64,000 nucleotides of DNA, from positions 35,529,488 to 35,593,487 of the forward strand of contig CM073898.1 of NCBI GenBank assembly GCA_037176705.1, given 5' to 3'. This stretch comes from Molossus alvarezi. Lineage: Eukaryota > Chordata > Mammalia > Chiroptera > Molossidae. Below the pieces are notes generated by a model. That model was not told the origin of the DNA and did no database searches. It was given only the letters and a program-made list of their open reading frames with translations. Below are positions 58,320 to 64,000 of this stretch, piece by piece. The position numbers and the translations under genes were made by a program. Every line of letters begins with the position of its first letter. Position 1 is the stretch's first letter.

Positions 58320-58690
58320 TTCAGCTGCAAGGCGTACAGATAGCTGACAACTGACAGTTGGCCTTCTCAGGATCTGCTGAGGCCATGCCATCCCAGACAG
58401 CCCATAGCCAATAATCAAGCATTGGGGGGGTGGGGGGGGCGGTCACTGGGGCTTGGTCATTTCTACTCAGCCAGGAACTCCTTGAATGAGTAACCTTTGC
58501 TCCAGAGCAATCCACAGAGTTGGCTCAGAGATGATCAGATCTGTACTGTGGTTGGAGGTGTATCCCCCACTCCTCATCCTCCTTCTTTCATCTTCTTTCA
58601 ACAATTGTTACCCCTCCACAGCTTCTTGTATCCCTGACCACATCTGAGACTCTGTTCCCTGAAGAACTAGGTGACACACATATGTTTAGA
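58320..58690. other. Possible LTR debris with G-rich tract
   Basis: It is richer in G+C than its neighbours. 'ggttggaggtgtatccccca' and an end near 'agaactaggtgacacaca' recall old LTR-type sequence, but I cannot assign it. A G-rich run lies at 58425-58441. Confidence 0.3.
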
Positions 58691-60839
58691 GATGTACATG
58701 CAAATACCTGTTAAAGTAGATTAACACATTATTGAAACTCTTTCCCTCTACTGATAGTTTGACTCATGCCAAAAAAGACACACACATTTAGTAGTTAAAT
58801 CTATTCTACTAAGTATTCTGAATACTCCTGGGGGCTTTCCAACAGTACAACGTTCAACATTTGCATAGAATTCTCGATGACAACTTTAATATAAAAGGCA
58901 GTCTCACTAAAATATTTTAAATAGGATTTGATATAGGATTTGGTTCGTCTCATCTAAATTATTTAATAATTAAAAGACCAGAACATGCTTCTGAGAAGCT
59001 GTTTTCACATCTGAAATGACCCAATGTCATATAAATGAAATGTTAGTGTGGAACAACACAGCTTTACTATGTGATTCTTATTTTGATTGAATTAATAGCA
59101 TCATCTTCGATTGCATTAGGAAAGCATTGTAATGACAATAACAAATAGAAATCAGAGTATACATTCACAAATACAGAGTGAGTTTTGGTAAACAAAATTA
59201 CTTCAAGTTATTAATTCGTTATTTCGTTGGTGCTATATGCATCCTTCAGGATTTTTCAGCCTTGATTTATTAAAATCTGACTCATTTTCAGAGTCTTGAC
59301 AAATGAAATTGGGGAGATTGTCGGTAATTGTTCATTACTTTCAGCAAAGAGAATTTAAGTCAGTTGGAAGAACAGGTGACGATTTGGCCCTGATTATTCA
59401 TGTAGAACTTCCTATTTTCCACATGTGCTTTTCATAGAAGCAGAAACATTTAATTAATATTTCTGTGCACATAGAAACAATTGGAATCAAACTGGCAGCA
59501 TTTTACTGTGTAAATTTATTTTATAGTGTTTACAGCTCACTTAACATAAAAAAATATTTATCACCAATGTTCATGAAGATTGACGTAAAAAGTACTGCTA
59601 ACAAAATGGTGGGCTCCCTATGTGGTTATACAACATACAGAAATGACCTCAGCAATGAAAAATAAACTACCAAAAGGGATATTTTACATTACTCAATCCA
59701 CTGGAAGAGAATATCATTTGAGAGATGCTATTTTACATTTTTTAATTAATTGGAGGAAAACTTGGCAAGAGAATTTTTGTTTAAAAACATACATTATGTC
59801 AATATAGTTCAAAATAGCAATCTAATACTTATCTGACTAGGGGAAAAAAATGCCCTGGCCTTCTCCAAAGATGATATTCTTCCTAGAAATATGAAAGGAT
59901 ACTGGTCTTATTGCTCCATAACACTCCCCATCCCACTCTTACATCAAATGTAACCACCACTGCTTTTCAAGAAAGTAACATGAAAAGCCAGTAGATAAAA
60001 TATTTTGACTTTTAATAGGGTTCCAACCCCAAATGAATCACCACAAGATTAAATAACAAATGATCCATTCACTTTTCCCATCACCAATTTTAATGGAAGC
60101 TTCCATACACCCCAGATCAGTTAAGAGTAATTTATGATGCTGAAAGTGCAACATATCTGCACCCAACTGACCACAAACAATGAGCTATTTTATGGGGGTT
60201 TACTAAGGAATTCAATAAAAACATAATTTAAAAGGGCAGAAATGATAACATTTCCTAATCAGTCTTTGCTCTAATTGATTGGCAAATGCTTCTACAGTGT
60301 TGGATTGTCTTTCCTTTCAGGGAAATGGTGCTAAGTCATCATTTCATGGTAGGCAACTTGCTTCACCATTTGACTATTTTGCCTTCCCTAAAACAAAGAA
60401 GTTTTATTAGAGGCAGTCTCGTTAACAATGTTTCAGGGTCAGACACTAAACTGAGTGGGCCAGGGTAGATTAAGACAAAAGACTGCTTTGACATGAAGCT
60501 TCATCTAGAATGATTTATATTCAAAACCCTTGTGAAATGCAATTGCTCTACAATCTCCCAGAGCTCCCAAAATTGGAATTTCCGGACCTAGTTATCTCAA
60601 GTCTCTCAGTCTCCTCCCAATGCTAAGAAGCAATCTAGGAAATCACTGCTATTGTCATCTAATAAAATATAAGAGAGATCCAAGATCACAGAGGAGATTA
60701 AAATAGGAAACTATTTCTTATTCTTTACAGACTCCTTTATAGAGCTGGATATCAATGTCTCTAAGTCATCAAATATTTTTAAATGCCATTTCTTCTGGGT
60801 AGAAAAATTAGTTGATAGGTAAAGACTAAAATTATCCCT
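58691..60839. other. Unassigned AT-rich DNA
   Basis: No gene or repeat is recognised over 2.1 kb. Confidence 0.45.
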
Positions 60840-61700
60840 CCTCATATCCTGAACATATTGAATGGGAACCTACTATGTGCAAGGCACTTGTTATTGACTG
60901 AATGTTTTTGTCCCTTTAAAATTCATATGCTGAAATGGTAACCCCCAAGATAATATTAGGAACTGGGGCTTTGGGAGGTAATTAGGTTATGAGGATATAA
61001 CCCTCATGAAAGGTATTAGTAGTATCATAAGAGACAAGAGAGCTTGTTTTTTCTCCATGTCAGAGAATACAGGAGAAGATGGCATTCTGCACACCAAGGA
61101 CAGAACCCTCACCAGACACCAAATCTGCCAGAACGTTGGTCTTAGACTTCCTAGTCTCCACAACTGAGAAATATATTTGTTGGCTAAGTCACTCAGTCCA
61201 CAGTAATTGTTATAGCTAAGGAAATAAGAAAACACTATTCCAGATATTTGGGCTAAATCAATTAACAACACTGACAAAGATAACTGCTCTTGAAGGGATT
61301 ATATTCTGCAGACAGACACAGGCAACAATCATTACACCTAATAACCTGAGTAACTCGTGTATATATTAGAAAATAACATATGCTATGAAGAAAAACAGAG
61401 AGAAAACATGTAAGGGTAGAAGGAATTGGGAGGGCCGGAGGCAAGAGGTGGATGGTTCCAGAATTTAACAGAAAGGTTGAGGACAGACCTCGGTGAGGTA
61501 AAATCTGAGCAGACTTCAAAGACCTGAGCGAATCAAAGCCAGCCTGTTGGGAGGTGAAAGGGGTCCCACAGTCAAGGCCCTTAGATGGCAGCATAGGTCG
61601 TATGTTTGAGGGACAGCGAGAAGTCCAGTGAGACAGGGAGGGAGGAGGGGTCTTAGAAACAAATAACACTGCACCTACAGCATGGACTTCCATTTTAAGT
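60840..61700 (-). mobile_element. L2 LINE, minus strand, split by an LTR
   Basis: Left block (60840-60888): 'gaacctactatgtgcaaggc'. Right block (61232-61700): 'cactattccagatatttggg', 'aaagataactgctcttgaag', 'ggattatattctgcagacag', then the purine-rich antisense L2 body. Joining the blocks gives the L2 antisense order (cacctactatgtgccaggcactgttc ... gctcttacaaggagcttacattctag). The minus-strand frame 61262-61756 (164 codons) reads through this sequence and shows no preserved domain. Confidence 0.65.
60889..61231 (+). mobile_element. MLT1-type (ERVL-MaLR) solo LTR inside L2
   Basis: It starts TGTTATTGACTGAATG and follows MLT1 order: 'aaaattcatatgctgaaatg', 'ggggctttgggaggtaatta', 'ggttatgaggatataaccct', 'catgaaaggtattagtagta', 'accctcaccagacaccaaat', 'ctgccagaacgttggtctta' and 'cagtccacagtaattgttat'. 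The flanks GCACT (60884-60888) and ACACT (61232-61236) fit a 5-bp MaLR TSD. No internal region remains. Confidence 0.82.
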
Positions 61701-61789
61701 TTAAAGGAAATGGAGAAAAACTGCAGTGTTTTGAGAAGAGAAAGAACATGAAACAACTCTTTTTATCCTGATGAAAATAGAGTAAATGG

Positions 61790-61995
61790 TTAAGAGCAAC
61801 ATCTTTGTAGTCTAGTAGCTCTACTGCTTATCAGTTGTGTAATCAGTGTCAAGCTCCTTAACTGCTGTTTCATCTGCTAAATGAGCATAAAATTATGAAC
61901 ACCACATGGAACTGGTTGTGAAGATAAATGAAATAATGCATCTGAAAAACTTTGTACTGTAACTGGCGTATTGTAACTGCTCAACAAATTATCTC
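61790..61995 (+). mobile_element. MIR SINE
   Basis: 'gttaagagcaacatctttgt' then 'ctctactgcttatcagttgt', 'ttaactgctgtttcatctgc', 'taaatgagcataaaattatg' and 'gtaactgctcaacaaatt' follows full-length MIR order (gttaagagc-ggactctgg ... actagctgtgtgac ... ttaacctc ... cagtttcctcatctgtaaaatg ... gcgctcaataaat). Confidence 0.75.
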
Positions 61996-62164
61996 TTACT
62001 TTGTTACTTCTAACATAAAATTTTTCTCAAAAAAATGAGTACCGCTGATATTAGAATCATTCTCAAACTCCTTTCCAACATATATCTTCAGACAGATGAG
62101 TCAACCAACCAAGTAATCTCAACTATATATCGGAGATTATTCTAGGTATGGAGTGTCTATACAG

Positions 62165-62740
62165 AATTTAAAATGCAGTCCCTTATATTAATAAAAGCAT
62201 TATTTAGGTGAAAATAATGACCTATGTACAAAAACATGATGATTATATACTGTTCAGCAATACAAAAAAACTATTGATATGAATAAATACATGGATTAAT
62301 CTTCAATTCATTACACAGAGTAAAAGAAACCACATACATACACAAAGAACACATACTGTGTGATTCCATTTACATAAAATAAAGCTTAATCGATAGTGAC
62401 AATATGCAGATAAGTAGTTTCCTGGGTCCAGGGGCAGATATAGCAAGGTACTATACAAGGACCAACCATAATGTTTTGGAAGTAATGGGAACATTCTGTA
62501 CCTTGATGATGGTGTGGTTTCACAAGTGTACACAACTGTCAAAAATCATCAATTGTACTTTTTATTTATTCATTCATTCATTTATTTATTTAATTTGGTA
62601 TATGCCCCTAGTAGGAACCAAACCCGGGACTCTCTGGTCCACAGGCCAATGCTCCAACCGCTGAGCCAAACCGGCCAGGGCTGTACTTTTTAAATGTGTT
62701 GTTCACTGTAAATTATTTCTTCATAGAATTGATGGCAGCA
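62165..62740 (+). mobile_element. Old L1 3' UTR, split by a short Ves
   Basis: 'ctgtgtgattccatttacat' then 'gtagtttcctgggtccaggg', 'ggaagtaatgggaacattct', 'gtaccttgatgatggtgtgg', 'tttcacaagtgtacacaact' and 'gtcaaaaatcatcaattgta' matches an L1 3' UTR (ccagtggttgccaggggctgg ... aatgttctatatcttgattgtggtggtgg ... gtatacatttgtcaaaactcatcgaactgtac). It resumes after the SINE with 'cactgtaaattatttcttca'. Confidence 0.8.
62554..62692 (-). mobile_element. Short-form Ves SINE (head only), 11-bp TSD
   Basis: After an ATTT/ATTC-type tail, it begins 'gtatatgcccctagtaggaa' and runs through 'ccaaacccgggactctctgg', 'tccacaggccaatgctccaa' to the head complement 'ctgagccaaaccggccaggg'. No GA-rich body or distal tail is present. 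The TSD TGTACTTTTTA is exact at 62554-62564 and 62682-62692. Its boundary coincides with that of the copy at 42634-42746. Confidence 0.93.
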
Positions 62741-63882
62741 AAACCAAAAATTACAATGGTAATAACAATTAATCACAGTGGGTTGGATGATCAGGCAAGA
62801 CTATACCTTTTACCAGTTTTTACTAGAAAATTATTGGACAAGTTTAGTTCAGATTTGAAAGATCATGCTATTTCTAACTATTATTTGATTTGTGTTAGGT
62901 CTAGAAATTTATTGAGCGTGGAGATAAAGTTCTCCTATTAAGTTGACTAGTTTTGGTCTTATCTAGTTAATGCTTCAGAATCTATATGTCATTCTTGCTA
63001 TGTCTCATTGAAGGATGTTTTCACTTTCAACTTACTGTCTTTCCTTTTTCTATATTTCAATGCAACTCGCAAAGATATTAATTATAGTTTAATTTTTTAA
63101 ATACAAGCTATTTTATGTCTTCTATCTGGAACTTTTTTCTAATAATATATGCTAATTCTAAGAATGGCAGACTTCTCGAATTATCTTTTTTAAAAGTGAT
63201 CCAATACTATAATTGGATTCCAAAATTATAACATATTTGTAGGAAATGACAAATAAAACAGATGCGTATATCCCTAGGTTGTGAAGAAAAAAAAGTAAAG
63301 AGATAGTATGTTCTTCCTTTTATTCAATTTTGATATAATAGTCTATGAAATTATCAATTAATTGTTTCAAAACCCAAATTCCCATTTAAAATTTCTTAAT
63401 TTTCTTATAAAATGAATTGCTTAATATAAAAAATGTACATATTAACTGTTCCCAGAAATTAATGTTTTGAAATTATAGACCTACAATACATTTTATATTA
63501 TTGATGGACAATATTAATAGTAAAATATCATTTAAAGAATAAACTGTTTGATTTCCTTTACTAAGGAAAAAAATCTCCATGAAAGCTTTCTCTGCAGCAT
63601 GCTGCATGCCTAAGTAGTCCTGCTTGATTTCAAATAAAGTACCAATTTTGAAAAGCAAATTCCAGATTCTTGTAGACAGATTGAAAATGATTTCCTTATA
63701 TAGATCATTCGAAGAAATACCTGTCAAATACAGTGACTGCAGACAAAGCTTGAAAAGGAAGATAATGCATTTTCTATGGAACATTTGCCCCCCAAAAACT
63801 ATTCAGAAGATACATATATAATTAAAATTAAAATACAGTCACCAAAATAAATGAACCATAATCTAAAGCAATAGGTCGACCT
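62741..63882. other. Unassigned AT-rich DNA
   Basis: No gene or named repeat is seen. The minus-strand open frame 63473-63784 (103 codons) has no domain. Confidence 0.4.
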
Positions 63883-64000
63883 TTTTTTTTTTTATCCTAA
63901 CCCGAGGACATTTTTGCATTTATCTTCAGATAGAGCTGGAGGGAGAAAGGGGGAAAGAGAGAGAGAGAGAGAAACATCGATGAGAGAGAGACACATCGAG
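63883..64000 (-). mobile_element. Ves SINE, minus strand, cut by window edge
   Basis: A T tail is followed by 'atcctaacccgaggacattt', 'gcatttatcttcagatagag', a GA-rich body and 'gaaacatcgatgagagagag' up to the last base. The head half lies beyond the window. Confidence 0.92.

Noticed and set aside
61262..61756. 164-codon open frame on the minus strand, the longest in the window
   Set aside because: It lies largely within an old L2 copy, has no recognisable domain and no splice or promoter context.
1..64000. CRISPR arrays, operons, riboswitches, rho-independent terminators, replication origins
   Set aside because: None is present, and the sequence is vertebrate nuclear DNA. Hairpins and repeats found do not have the spacing of a CRISPR array.

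Overview
This window is mammalian nuclear DNA and almost certainly comes from a vesper bat (family Vespertilionidae). The diagnostic signal is the Ves SINE, a tRNA-derived retroposon typical of these bats. At least twenty copies are visible, with heads reading GCCCTGGCCRGTTTGGCTCAG, pyrimidine-rich bodies and a tail near GTCCTCGGGTGAGGATAAAA. Most keep recognisable target-site duplications (TSDs). The base composition is A+T-rich, and stop codons are dense in all six frames.

I find no protein-coding gene, exon, rRNA or functional tRNA that I can support. The longest open frames (61262-61756, 45229-45714, 40683-41063, all on the minus strand) lie across old repeats or low-complexity DNA and have no recognisable domain. 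The window is best read as intergenic or deep intronic sequence.

Layout. 1-7 kb: AT-rich unique DNA, two Ves copies, a MaLR-type LTR (5379-5843) and a back-to-back pair of L2 3' ends (6432-6850). 7.1-10.8 kb: a long block with no repeat I can recognise, rich in TAATTA-type motifs and a candidate for conserved noncoding DNA. 11-17 kb: MIR/L2 scraps, an unnamed LTR-like repeat (about 14206-14767) and three Ves. 17-34 kb: mostly unique DNA with Ves, L2, MIR and a MER5A-like hAT remnant. 34-43 kb: a 53-bp tailless Ves insert, L2, a good MIR, a second LTR, a hAT MITE and a short-form Ves. 45-49.3 kb: the densest mobile-element cluster, with a Tigger-like MITE, a Ves pair sharing three copies of one target site, another Ves with a TA repeat, and an L1 ORF2 fossil split by a mariner MITE and by a second copy of the LTR seen at 14 kb. 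50.8-58.1 kb: several L1 3' ends in both orientations, one with a Ves inserted in its own TSD. 58-64 kb: possible LTR debris, an L2 split by an MLT1-type LTR, a MIR, an L1 tail split by a short-form Ves, and a Ves running off the right edge.

Nothing here looks like an undescribed biological system. The most informative observations concern retroposition: nested insertions ordered by their TSDs, a tailless SINE head with perfect TSDs, and two short Ves copies sharing one boundary. Repeat family names come from memory of consensus sequences, not from a search.
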